A stretch of 64,000 nucleotides of DNA, taken from Macrobrachium rosenbergii. Taxonomy: Eukaryota; Arthropoda; Malacostraca; Decapoda; Palaemonidae. The notes below the pieces were generated by a model, which was not told where the DNA came from, did not search any database, and saw only the letters and a program-made list of their open reading frames with translations. The translations under genes were made by a program, and so were the position numbers. The DNA is taken from contig NC_089743.1 in the NCBI RefSeq assembly GCF_040412425.1, forward strand, positions 80,946,471-81,010,470, in the 5' to 3' direction. Shown piece after piece: positions 52,301-59,949 of this stretch. Within the stretch, counting starts at the first letter, position 1. Each line of letters opens with the position of its first letter.

Positions 52301-55300
52301 CCACATGCAATGGAAGTCTTACCCTTTGGGGGACAGCATTATTTTCAATGGGCTGGGGTGCAAATGGTCTCATCCCCCCCTCTCTACAGGGGTTCCTCAA
52401 AAACGAGACCCGTCTGGAAGATTATGTGCAGAAGGCCCATTTAAAGGGAGCCATAGAGAAATATGTGCTTATTCACCACAAAGCACATCTCTTTAGTGTC
52501 CCCAAAACGGAGATTATGTGCAGAAGGCCCTGTTAAAGGGAGCCATAGAGAAACGTGTTTATTCACCACCAAGTGCGTCTCTTCAGTGTTCCCAAAAGGG
52601 ACTCCTCTGAATGAAGAGTAATCCTCGACCTACCAACACTGAACAAGCGAATTGTTTGCCAAAAGTTTGGATGACTACTGTTGCCCAAGTACGTTCAGTC
52701 ATTCCAAAAAGGGACCTGGAGGGCTTCTATATATCTGAAAGATGCATACTGGCACATCTGTATCGCAGTTCCCTTCTGCCACTTCCTAGGGTTCCGGATA
52801 GGGAAAGATATGTACAGGTTCAAAGTCATGCCCTTTGGGCGAAACATTGCCCCGAGAAATTTGACAAAATTAGCAACGGTGGTTGTTCGAGAATCAGACA
52901 AGAAAGAATACAACTAATAGCCTACCTAGATGACTGGTTAATCTGGCGGCCCACAAGACAAGAGTGCTTTAAAAACCTAAGAGCAGTGGTCAACAGACTA
53001 CAGACAAAAAGGTTTTATAATAAATTGGAAGAAATCCCGCCTCATGCCCAGCAGATGCTTTCAGTGGCTGGGACTGTGTTGGGATACTCTTCACGGCCTG
53101 TTGTCTCTTCCCGTCAATACTCAAAACAGAACAAGGAAAGACCTCAAAATGTTGCTTGCACAGCCCAGAGTTTCCAGATGGCAATTAGAACGTATGATGG
53201 CCCTGCTGCAGTGCTCATCAGTAGTAGATCCAACAATCAGGTTGCAATTTAAAATGTGAACAAATTCTGGCTATTGCATGCAAGAAAAACCATGTGAGAC
53301 TGACCTCATCAAAATAATAAAAAAGTTTGGGTGATAATTCAGCCTTGGACCCAGAAGGAATCTTGGCAAAACAGGTCACCCCTGACTCAGTTTGTACGAT
53401 TGACAATACACACTCATACCTCGTTGACAGGTTGTGGAGGACATTGGGAGGATCGTCAGGTGGCAGGAAGTGGTCAGCTACTCTGAGGAATTATCATATC
53501 AGTTTCCTGGAGCTGATGGCTCTCTTTTTGTCTCAAAAAAAAAACTCAAACCTCCAGACCAGACACACATTTTGTTGGTTCTAGACATGACGGCCATGTC
53601 CTTCATCAAGAGGTCGGGATCACATTCACCTCCTCTTAAATATGATAATGCTAGCCATCCTTGGGATGGCACAAGTGAGGAGGTGGCACTTATCTGCAAT
53701 TCACCTCACAAGGTAGCTCATCGTAATAACAGACTTTCTATCAAGGAAAATGACAGCCTCATCATAGTGGATGTTGGACAACCACTTTTTTCAAACAGTA
53801 GCCAACATGCTTCCACAACCGGAAGTGGACCTGTTCACCACATGAGAATCGCAAACTCCCAGTGTGTGTCTCCGAACTTGGATAGTCGGACAACAGCAAG
53901 AGATGCCTTCCTACAAGACTGGAACAAATGGAGGACAATATACCTTTCCCTCAATTGCCTCAGATTTCGGAGGTTTTGAGCAAGCTTCTAACCTTAAAAG
54001 GAACCGCGTACTTAATAGCAACTAACCATCAGTTATTATTGTACCCTGGCCCATCATACTTGGCCAGGAATGAGAATCCTTTAAGAATGAAACCTATTTT
54101 GATAAGAAAACTCAGTTCAGCAGCCAAGACATTATGCCTGGTTCAAGCACTTAAGGTTTAGGTTAGAGGTCATGGCAAACATCCCAGAGGATCCTATTTT
54201 CCTACACCCTAGTACAGACAAACCATATTCTCTACAAGGGCTGAGAATAATTTTAGTGTCCCTCATTAAAAAGGCAAAGCCACACTCCTTTCCTGGTCAC
54301 GATATTAGAGAAGTACTGTAAGTACGTCATTGGCCCTCTTCAGAAATGTCTCGTTTGAAGAAGTCTCCGAATGTGCAGGGTGGTCATCAGAGACAGTATT
54401 CTTAAAAACATTATTTCCACGAGCTTGAACAAATTTGATTACACTGTATCAGTAGGGGGTATGGTTAGTTCTGATCCCATAGGTACTACAGCAGAAAACC
54501 AGGGGTCCTTCTACCGGGTGGGTATACTAACTATCGCAGGAGGAGCGTGTGACTATACTGCAACCAAACCCAAAATGCTTAGGCAAGTTATTGTAGAACT
54601 TCACCCTAAAACGTAAGTTCGTGTTAACTTTCTTGTTCTTTGTTACCAAACCCTGAGGGTTATTTGGAATACAGAATGGGCTGGAAACTTGTGGTTTAAT
54701 CTGGGACCAGAAATGTTTTTGCTTTGGGGAGTTGTGATTTAAATTTGAGAGCTTAAGCCATTCAGCTTCTTTTTGAAGCTCCTTGAGGACGAAACAAGTG
54801 ACTGCACTATCAAAAAACAGGTTTTGGTGTAGGAAAACCTATTTTTTGGTAGTTGCTGCGAGTCCTCAAAAGCCTCCCACTTCCATGATGAAAAGGCATG
54901 GGATTTGGGCGAGGGATCTTCCTGCATTGACCAACAGTAAGTTATGGCTTCTTGGTCTTTTTGCTGGAACGTACCTTAGTCACAGATCCCCTTTTTATAG
55001 CTGATTATACTTTAGCCATCTATAGGAAATTAATGAAAGCGTGACATGACACAGCAATGGTTAAGGATGTCACACACAAAATTTCAAATATTTTTGAACG
55101 AAAATTGGCCAAGAAAAAAAATGATGTTGCATTACTACTTGAATGCCCCTCATAGAAATTTTCTTTTTGACCTTTCATATTAGGATTGTATATTAGGAGA
55201 ATATGCTGTATAAACTTTAGCCACAACTTATTCCATAATCTGCTGTATGTACTTTAGCCACAACTTATTTCATAATCTATATTATTATAACTTATTTCAT

Positions 55301-55655
55301 AATATATTTGTATTATAGTGCTCATAAAATTTCAAGACATTGACCAACAAAGGTCAAGTTTCGTTACATTTGTTATAGGCTCTTGAAAAGTCCACTGAAA
55401 ATTTGAATGCCCCCCCCCCCCCACATGTGTGCAGTTATTGAATAACTTTTTTTGAAAATTGATGGCAAAAGATTTTTATTAGGAAAATTCATTTATTAAT
55501 TTTCTTTACAGGCAACATGTTGTGGTGATAAGGTGCATTGTTGCCCACATGGCTATTGGTGCACAGATGAGGGATGTGACAGAATGCCAGAAACAAAAGA
55601 ACATTATGCACCATTCTTGCTGAAGCTTTTTAATACTAAGAAAACAGAAGTGTAG
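25246..55655 (+). CDS. Granulin/progranulin-like precursor, six granulin modules, 12 coding exons
   Basis: Granulin precursors are secreted, cysteine-rich growth-factor-like proteins whose modules are released by proteolysis; in animals they act in growth, wound and immune responses and in lysosomes. Joined exons: 25246-25322, 25848-25957, 26168-26326, 28421-28590, 34752-34860, 35682-35857, 39260-39451, 43470-43607, 46392-46523, 46938-47072, 51291-51434, 55512-55655. Phases agree at all 11 junctions and give 561 codons plus TAG. Residues 1-17 are a hydrophobic signal peptide ([15 protein letters not shown]). Six modules follow, each with all 12 cysteines and the HCCP core. Linkers of about 30-45 residues are charged or basic (for example [11 protein letters not shown] after module 2) and are plausible cleavage sites. 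The start ATG has A at -3. The last module has CCA in place of CCP. The introns are full of mobile-element debris, but no exon is broken. The family call is very safe; exact exon edges are predictions. Confidence 0.93.
25622..25800. repeat. Degenerate ~55-bp tandem repeat in intron 1
   Basis: Three to four diverged units share GTTATGC, (T/C)TAGAGTAAAT and GGACAG blocks, and end with an exact 22-bp duplication containing ATACATGTCTAGTGGGTT. It ends 47 bp before the next exon. Confidence 0.65.
25848..25957 (+). CDS. Granulin exon: module 1, main part
   Basis: Acceptor TTTTCTAG at 25847, donor CACA|GTAAGT at 25957. It encodes [19 protein letters not shown], then [10 protein letters not shown] and HCCPH, that is cysteines 2 to 10 of module 1. 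It leaves one base for the next codon. Confidence 0.93.
26168..26326 (+). CDS. Granulin exon: end of module 1 and linker
   Basis: Acceptor TTTCATTTGACAG at 26167, donor ACAG|GTACTG at 26326. It supplies the last two cysteines ([10 protein letters not shown]) and a Ser/Glu-rich, protease-exposed-looking linker with [14 protein letters not shown]. The intron between HCCPH and NMDC is at a different place from the introns that split modules 4 to 6. Confidence 0.88.
28107..28166. repeat. (ATT)n microsatellite
   Basis: About 20 ATT units with one interruption, joined directly to the hairpin at 28167. Confidence 0.9.
28167..28256. repeat. Compact 90-nt hairpin in granulin intron 3
   Basis: Arms of about 40 nt (28167-28205 and 28215-28256) pair through GTTAAACAAAATGG and GTTTCAA, with a ~10-nt loop and only a few mismatches. 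The size suits a pre-miRNA or a minimal MITE. It sits between an ATT and an ACT microsatellite, about 165 bp before exon 4. Confidence 0.75.
28287..28362. repeat. (ACT)n microsatellite
   Basis: About 25 uninterrupted ACT units. The minus-strand frame reads poly-Ser and is not a gene. Confidence 0.95.
28421..28590 (+). CDS. Granulin exon: complete module 2
   Basis: Acceptor CTTGCTAG at 28420, donor CTAT|GTAAGT at 28590. One exon encodes the full module from NECPDHTSC through [13 protein letters not shown] and FHCCPHG to the twelfth cysteine. The upstream intron end carries an (ACT)n run that stops about 58 bp before the exon. Confidence 0.93.
28591..34751 (+). other. Granulin intron 4, with decayed repeats
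   Basis: This 6.2-kb intron has no recognisable gene. At 28812-28843 it carries a copy of the terminal-repeat family seen near 59.1 kb (CCTACAGGGATACAACTAATG). The sequence after it (29090-29400) has gag-like cysteine spacing in short broken pieces ([12 protein letters not shown]). I infer a decayed retroelement but cannot prove it. GGTAACAA(G/T)GTAGTTAAC-type motifs recur at 28897 and 32109. Confidence 0.35.
31040..31460. repeat. Foldback element with duplicated ends
   Basis: The left arm (31065-31200) and right arm (31240-31385) are inverted copies, sharing CTACTTATTT-, GATTTAACTC- and CCTTTGGATG-type blocks. The left end is a 23-bp tandem duplication (TACTGTTAAAGTATTCTTA). The right end is a ~47-bp tandem duplication (ATAAGTAGGAATATTTGAAG). 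No coding capacity. Confidence 0.75.
34752..34860 (+). CDS. Granulin exon: linker between modules 2 and 3
   Basis: Acceptor ATTTCTGCAG at 34751, donor TCTG|GTAAGT at 34860. The 36 residues have no cysteine and are basic ([19 protein letters not shown]). It is predicted from splice signals and frame continuity only; an alternative acceptor six bases downstream (GTGCAG) would remove two residues. It could be an alternatively used exon, but skipping it (109 bases) would break the frame. Confidence 0.7.
34861..35681 (+). other. Granulin intron 5 with a terminal-repeat copy
   Basis: The 0.8-kb intron has no gene. At 35358-35395 it has CCTCAGGTTTGTA followed by GAAAAATACAAATT, the same terminal-repeat family as at 48100 and 59100, immediately followed by a partial inverted copy (TTGGTATTTTAATTTAC). 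Confidence 0.5.
35682..35857 (+). CDS. Granulin exon: complete module 3
   Basis: Acceptor TCTCTTTTTAG at 35681, donor GTT|GTAAGT at 35857. It encodes [40 protein letters not shown] and the last two cysteines in one exon, like module 2. No internal intron. Confidence 0.93.
35940..36025. repeat. Tandem duplication, ~44 bp
   Basis: Two adjacent copies of a block with ACCATCATTGTGAGAA and AAAATGACACCAGTTCA, within intron 6. Confidence 0.85.
36627..38380. mobile_element. Interrupted palindromic element in granulin intron 6
   Basis: A left end (36627-36808) and a right end (38160-38336) are long inverted copies, both containing CTCTCCAT(C/T)ATATAGC and GTTTGACAGATTGAAATAAA. Extra partial copies at 38040-38130 make a second small palindrome. 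The interior has short basic coding-like pieces ([15 protein letters not shown] at 37397-37441) and a nested MITE at 36990. I infer a non-autonomous or decayed retroelement with inverted ends; its class is not proven. Confidence 0.6.
36990..37331. mobile_element. pogo/Tigger-like MITE
   Basis: The 342-bp element starts CAGTCGACTCCCGGTATTCG and ends in the inverse of CAGTCGACCCACGCCTATTC, flanked by TA on both sides (36988-36989 and 37332-37333). The internal CCGCGAATA and TACGTTCCAC blocks resemble Tigger-type elements. No open frame. It is nested in the larger palindromic element. Confidence 0.8.
39260..39451 (+). CDS. Granulin exon: linker and first half of module 4
   Basis: Acceptor TGTATTTTCAG at 39259, donor GAAAGA|GTAAGT at 39451. 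A 34-residue linker ([12 protein letters not shown]) precedes [17 protein letters not shown] and [10 protein letters not shown]. It ends in phase 0 just before the second half-module. Confidence 0.9.
39452..43469 (+). other. Granulin intron 7, mostly unique sequence
   Basis: No gene is recognised. A 38-bp tandem duplication lies at 40118-40197. A weak match to the end of SINE family B (GCACTGAATGGC and CCCATTGCTTGG) lies at 43083-43140. Confidence 0.4.
43470..43607 (+). CDS. Granulin exon: second half of module 4 and linker
   Basis: Acceptor CCAAATAG at 43469, donor GTACAG|GTAGAA at 43607. It encodes [14 protein letters not shown] and the final two cysteines, then a linker with [11 protein letters not shown]. 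An earlier GT (43541) was rejected because it breaks the frame into the next exon. Confidence 0.87.
43608..46391 (+). other. Granulin intron 8, small tandem duplications
   Basis: No gene is recognised. It holds an exact 46-bp tandem duplication at 43824-43915 (CAGAAGAGCCCAGCTGACCA) and a diverged ~46-bp duplication at 44594-44685 (AATAGTAGATATATTTT). Confidence 0.5.
46392..46523 (+). CDS. Granulin exon: first half of module 5
   Basis: Acceptor TTTATCAG at 46391, donor AAG|GTAAGA at 46523. It encodes a short linker, then [16 protein letters not shown] and [10 protein letters not shown], phase 0 at both ends. Confidence 0.92.
46938..47072 (+). CDS. Granulin exon: second half of module 5 and linker
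   Basis: Acceptor TAATTTGCAG at 46937, donor GAG|GTTAGT at 47072. It encodes [17 protein letters not shown] and GGC, then an acidic/aromatic linker ([12 protein letters not shown]). This exon and the last coding exon are very alike at the DNA level, as expected for a module duplication. Confidence 0.9.
47880..48150. repeat. Retroelement terminal-repeat remnant in intron 10
   Basis: Ends with CCTCAGGTTTGTATGTTAGG and ATACAAATTATTTTGAA (48104-48142), matching 35358-35395 and, in inverse, 59100-59140. The part before it (GTAGTTAACTGCCTAACAACC) resembles motifs in intron 4. Probably a solo end of a larger element. Confidence 0.5.
49224..49240 (+). other. Primer-binding-like site before a retrotransposon gag
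   Basis: TGGTAGCAGGGT lies 14 nt before the gag ATG. It resembles the internal initiator-tRNA-Met primer-binding site of Ty1/copia elements. No clear LTR was delimited upstream. Confidence 0.4.
49250..49985 (+). pseudogene. LTR-retrotransposon gag, Ty1/copia-like
   Basis: The first frame (49250-49723, 157 codons) has the layout of a copia-type gag: [38 protein letters not shown] and YEKAES. A stop at 49721 and a second frame to 49912 carry the C-terminal part. A CCHC zinc knuckle (C-X2-C-X4-H-X4-C ending HWARDCP) follows at 49935-49977, with a frame break inside it. Gag would package the RNA into particles. Protease, integrase and RT are not found downstream within the intron, so this is a 5' fragment. 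Being in granulin intron 10 in sense orientation, it may be carried in the pre-mRNA. Family is by recall of motif layout, not by search. Confidence 0.6.
51291..51434 (+). CDS. Granulin exon: first half of module 6
   Basis: The acceptor is TTTTACTCTTAAAG at 51290; a second in-phase AAAG at 51296 would start the exon two codons later. Donor CAAA|GTAAGT at 51434. It encodes an acidic linker, then [16 protein letters not shown] and GYGCCAYDK. The loop before GYGCC is one residue shorter than in modules 4 and 5, and Ala replaces the usual Pro after the third cysteine pair. Confidence 0.85.
51800..54860 (+). mobile_element. DIRS-like tyrosine-recombinase retrotransposon, decayed, in granulin intron 11
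   Basis: The order gag-like, RT, RNase H-like, tyrosine recombinase and absence of an LTR fit DIRS-type elements. Gag-side sequence (51830-52600) contains two direct copies of GCCTATCAAGGGCAAAGGCA (181 bp apart) and an ~88-bp duplication around 52425-52600. The probable 3' end has a small palindrome, AAACAGGTTTTGG / GAAAACCTATTTTT, at 54815-54855. The element sits between the two exons of granulin module 6, in sense orientation. Boundaries are approximate; a mix of stops and frame changes shows it is dead. Confidence 0.7.
52600..54610 (+). pseudogene. DIRS-like RT / RNase H / tyrosine recombinase pseudogene
   Basis: RT motifs are seen in order: [10 protein letters not shown] (52739-52770), [18 protein letters not shown] (52818-52871) and, after a frame change, AYLDDWLIW with the catalytic YLDD at 52923-52934. 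RNase H-region pieces follow: [11 protein letters not shown] (about 53495) and PEVDLFTT (about 53828). The linker [10 protein letters not shown] leads to the recombinase region, where [10 protein letters not shown] precedes a GHDIR motif at 54295-54309, the H-X2-R box of tyrosine recombinases. At least six stops or shifts interrupt it. A live element would copy its RNA and integrate a circular DNA through the recombinase, without target duplication. Confidence 0.72.
55512..55655 (+). CDS. Granulin last coding exon: second half of module 6, C-terminus
   Basis: Acceptor TTTCTTTACAG at 55511. It encodes [17 protein letters not shown] and the last cysteine, then a 25-residue basic tail ([13 protein letters not shown]) and the stop TAG at 55653-55655. 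The tail is not like the short C-terminal motif by which mammalian progranulin binds sortilin, as far as I can tell by eye. Confidence 0.93.
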   Translation, partial: ATCCGDKVHCCPHGYWCTDEGCDRMPETKEHYAPFLLKLFNTKKTEV

Positions 55656-56395
55656 TGTGTTGCTATAAATCACTCTTTAATATATTTTTGTTTTGTTTTG
55701 TTACTAAAAATGTTTTTCAATTTTACCAGTTATCATTTAAGATTTATTTTTTTTTATAACACAACTGTGATTTTTTACTAAATGAGAGATGGCTGCTTTT
55801 ATCCATGGAGGTATATTTTCCCCATTATATAGTGAAATGTTTTTGTCAAAAGATTTTGGAGAACAAAGTGAACTTTTAATGAACCCTTTGAAGCACTTGT
55901 GCAGCCCCTCTGTTGTATTTTTTGAGAAATTTAACTGCCCCAAGGAAGTGGTCAGTGATGGAAGTGTCTATCAGTAAAACAGTATAATTTTTCTACCTAC
56001 CTACGTACGTGTAAAGTAATGCTCTTTTTTTTTTTTTTTTTTTTTCTTCAATTGTACCCAATAGCATGTTAATTCATCTTAGTACCTTTGGATTTCAGAA
56101 ATTTACTCAACTCTCTTGTGGTACCTTAATCCTCTGTGCTCACAAAATTACAATTACTCACAAATATAGCATTAGGTATAAAAATGCTCTACAGCATCAG
56201 CAGGTATCAAGGTTAAACATTAAATTTAAAGAAATATGATATGCATTATAAAGTTTTTAACAAATTGTATAAAATTCTCATTTACTCCTACATATAACTA
56301 TCTCATATATGAGCTGAGATCAGATAAATTTGTAAGTTGGGAAGTAGTATTTTGTATATGAGTAAACTTTTTGAATAAAACTAAAACTTTAGTTT
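55656..56395 (+). other. Probable 3' UTR of the granulin gene
   Basis: About 740 bases between the stop codon and the first good AATAAA. AT-rich with no gene-like frame. The exact cleavage point is not determined. Confidence 0.55.
56374..56379 (+). terminator. Poly(A) signal AATAAA of the granulin gene
   Basis: A canonical AATAAA, followed 15-25 bases later by the T-rich GTTTGTCTC, which fits a cleavage region. No earlier canonical signal was seen after the stop codon. Confidence 0.6.
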
Positions 56396-56565
56396 GTCTC
56401 ATTCCCAGATGTGTGTCACACATACATCTGCTCTTGCACATGCATGGAAATTATTGAGAGCTGTCTGGTGTTTAACAAAAAGAACATTCAGTAATTTTGT
56501 TTCTACAGGATACAACCCAATGCCTTTCATATTGAGAATACATACATCAGTGCAAGGTAGAACAG

Positions 56566-58724
56566 TTAACCCTTAAACGCCTACTGGACGTATCATACAT
56601 CGACTAAAATTGTCTGTTGGGTGCCAAGTGGACGTACTGTACGTCGACTACAAAAAATTTCAACCTTCGGTCAACTTTGACTTTACCGAAATGGTCGAAA
56701 AACGCAATTGTAAGCTAAAACTCTTACATTCTAGTAATATTCAATCATTTACCTTCATTTTACAACAAATTGGAAGTCTCTAGCACAACATTTTGATTTA
56801 TGGTGAATTTTTGAAAAAAAAAAAAAAAAAAAAAAAAAAAACATTTTTCCTTAAGTCCGCGCGGTAACTCGGCCGAAAATTTCAGAAATTTCAGAAATTC
56901 TTTTGTCAATTTGTCGTAATTTTTGCACTGTTTTATATTAGCCGTTACATAAAGTTCTATATATGAAAATGTGCGCAATTTCATGTAAAATACAACAAAA
57001 TACAACCCATGGTTGTAGCTTTTATCAGTTTGGAAATATTTTCATTTAAATCTTGATAACTACCAAAATGTCAACCTTCGGTCAACTTTGACTCGACCGA
57101 AATGGTCAAAAAAAGCAATTGTAAGCTAAAACATTTACATTCTAGTAATATTCAATCATTTACCTTCATTTTGCAACAAATTGGAAGTCTCTAACACAAT
57201 ATTTCGATTTATGATAAATTTTTGAAAAAAACTTTTTCCTTACGTCCGCGCCAGAAATTCTTTCGTCACGTTGTCGTAATGTTTGCACCATTTTATATTA
57301 GTCGTTACATAAACTTTTATATATGGAAATGTGCGCAATTTCATGTAGAATGCAACAGAAAATAACTCATGGTTGCAGCGTTTATCAGTTTTGAAAAATT
57401 TTCACATAACTCGCGATAACTGCCAAAATTTCAACCTTCGGTCAACTTTAACTCGACCAAAGTGGTAAAAAAATGCAATTATAAGCTAAAACTCTTACAT
57501 TCTAGTAATATTCAATCAAGTACCTTCATTTTGCAACAAACTGGAAGTCTCTAGCACAATATTTCGATTTATGGTGAATTTCTGAAAAAAAAAAAAAAAA
57601 AAAAAATTTTTCCTTACGTCTGCGCGCGGTAACTCGGCCGAACATCTCTGAAATTCTTTCATCACGTTGTCGTAATGTTTCCATCGTTTTACATTAGTCG
57701 TTACATAAACTTTTATATATGAAAATGTGCACAATTGTCAACTTTAACTCAACCGAAATGGTCGAAAAATGCAATTGTAAGCTAAAACTCTTACATTCTA
57801 GTAATATTCAATCATTTACCTTTATTTTGCAATAAATTGGAAGTCTCTAGCACAATATTTCAATTTATGGTGAATTTTTTAAAAAAACATTTTCCTTACG
57901 TCCGCGCGGTAACTCTGCCGAACATCTCAGAAATTCTTTCGTCACGTTGTCGTAATGTTTGCACCGTTTTATATTAGTCGTTACATAAACTTTTATATAT
58001 GAAAATGTGCGCAATTTCATGTAGAATACAACAGAAAATAACTCATGGTTGTAGCTTTTATCAGTTTTGAAATATTTTCATATAAATTACGATAAATAGA
58101 AAAAATTCAACCTTCGGTCAACTTTAACTCGACCGAAATGGTCAACAACTGCAATTGTAAGCTAAAACACTTACAGTCTAGTAATATTCAATCAATTAGC
58201 TTCATTTTTCAACAAATGGGAAGTCTCTAGCACAATATTTTGATTTATGGTGAGTTTTTGAAAAAAACAAATTTTTATGTCCGCGCGTTACGGATTCATG
58301 CATCATATTGTGATAATATTTTCTGTGTTGCTATGATCGTTTTACAATTTGTTATATACCAAAATCATTGCAATTTAGTGTACAATACAAAGAAAAAAAA
58401 ATAATCTGTTAGCTTTAACCGTTTTGCTCACAGCACGATTTGTATAAAATTGTATATGAAAAATTTTTTTTGCGCTGTCATTTATTTCAATATTTATATA
58501 TGATAATGATATTTTTTTTCATTTCTGATGGTTGCATACTAAACTTCAGGCAAGGACAAAAAAAAGGAGCCAAAAATGAACTCTTAATCTTAAAAACTAA
58601 TCGTGCTGTGATTTTTTGAAAAGAAAAAAAAAAAAAAAAATTTTCCGCTTCGGCGCTAACTCCCGAACGCCGCCGGCATACGGGAGACGTTTTTGTAAAT
58701 AGAGGCTCAGCGTTTAAGGGTTAA
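56566..58724. mobile_element. piggyBac-like non-autonomous element with internal tandem array
   Basis: The ends are inverted: CCCTTAAACGCC-type at 56570 and GCGTTTAAGGG ending at 58720. Both are flanked by TTAA (56566-56569 and 58721-58724), the piggyBac target site. The 2.15-kb interior has no transposase. Instead it holds about five copies of a 296-411-bp unit; the marker CTAGTAATATTCAATCA occurs at 56731, 57142, 57502, 57798 and 58178. Other shared blocks are CAACCTTCGGTCAACTTT, TGGAAGTCTCTA and CCTTACGTCCGCGC. Poly(A) runs of variable length lie inside the units (56815-56840, 57584-57606). Confidence 0.8.
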
Positions 58725-59099
58725 CTGCTGAGTAAGCAGGTGAGTGAGGTAATACCCCTCATTCTTCTGCCCCACTAACCTACTGACAATAGCCACTTTT
58801 CCTTTGGACATCAGGCAGGGAGGGCATGCTTCCTGTTCTACCCCTGTGGGGCCATTGGACTGGATGAGTATCTTCCAACCTTGTTTTCTTTGGAACTGCA
58901 TGGGATTCTTATTGTGCCATGTAGCAAATAAAAGAAAAGACCCAAGTTGGTATAGAGACTTGAGCTGTCCCATAGTTGCTTTGTCTCATTAGTAGACGTA
59001 CATTAGCATTGCTCTGTTGTAGTGATGAAGATTGTACTCTATTTTTTATTTTTCATTTTTGTTTTGTGCAAACTGTCCCCTCCCCAGTGGTACACCAAG

Positions 59100-59401
59100 T
59101 TCAAAGTAATTTGCATTTTTCCTAGGATACAAACCTACACTTTTATAGATGGAGTACTCAGCACCATATGCACACTGCAGCTATCTGCGGACTTATAAAT
59201 AAAAAAACAAATGCCTATTGGGCAAGTTATCCTTTGACTTGAGGTGGGATAGCTCACCCATTTTGTAAAACATCCAGTTAGCAGTACTGCTGGAGTCCAC
59301 GACAAGGAGAGATCAAAAACAAGGGGTGGTGGAGGAGAGTAAAACGTACCCTATAAAAGTGTAGACTTGTAATCCCAAGTAAAATACAAATTACTTTGAA
59401 T
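59100..59401. repeat. Inverted terminal-repeat pair
   Basis: The arms 59100-59148 and 59351-59401 pair through TTCAAAGTAATTTG(C/T)ATTTT and CTACACTTTTATAG. The ~200-bp spacer is C-poor and has no gene. Related single copies lie at 28812, 35358, 48104 and 56493. Confidence 0.75.
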
Positions 59402-59949
59402 TTGGTATGTGTTCTGACAGAAATATGAGCCCAAGCTTTCATAAATGGACTCTCACAAGTAGGTGGGAGGACTGATCTATCTGGAGTGACAGGTGGATGC
59501 ACTTGGATATCTTGTGCCTCCCTACCCGTACTCTCAAAACTTACTACCAAGCTCAAATCATCACTGAAGAAAACCAAAGTAGGAGGAGAAAAACCTTCCT
59601 GTACTCACCACGTGTTCTTGAGGGGAGGAGGGACTGATGGTGACGGACAATCGTGACAGCAGACCCTACCCTCTGGGGTTCACTGCCGTTATACTACCTG
59701 CAGGGTGAAAAGTGTCCAAGAACTTGCGGCCAAGTCCTGCAGATAGAATGAGCTGACTGTTTTCAATGTTCCTGCCTTCAAGACCTGCTGAACAGACTGG
59801 TTTTTTCCTGTCACAGAGGGATTTATACCCCTGATGATGTGGGCTTTAACCTAGCCGGGGGGCAGTACTCCACCCATACTTTGTAGTATGCCCACATTCT
59901 ATTACTTCCTGTATCAGTGACTGAGTTAGTGGATCAAGCCTCTCTCTGC

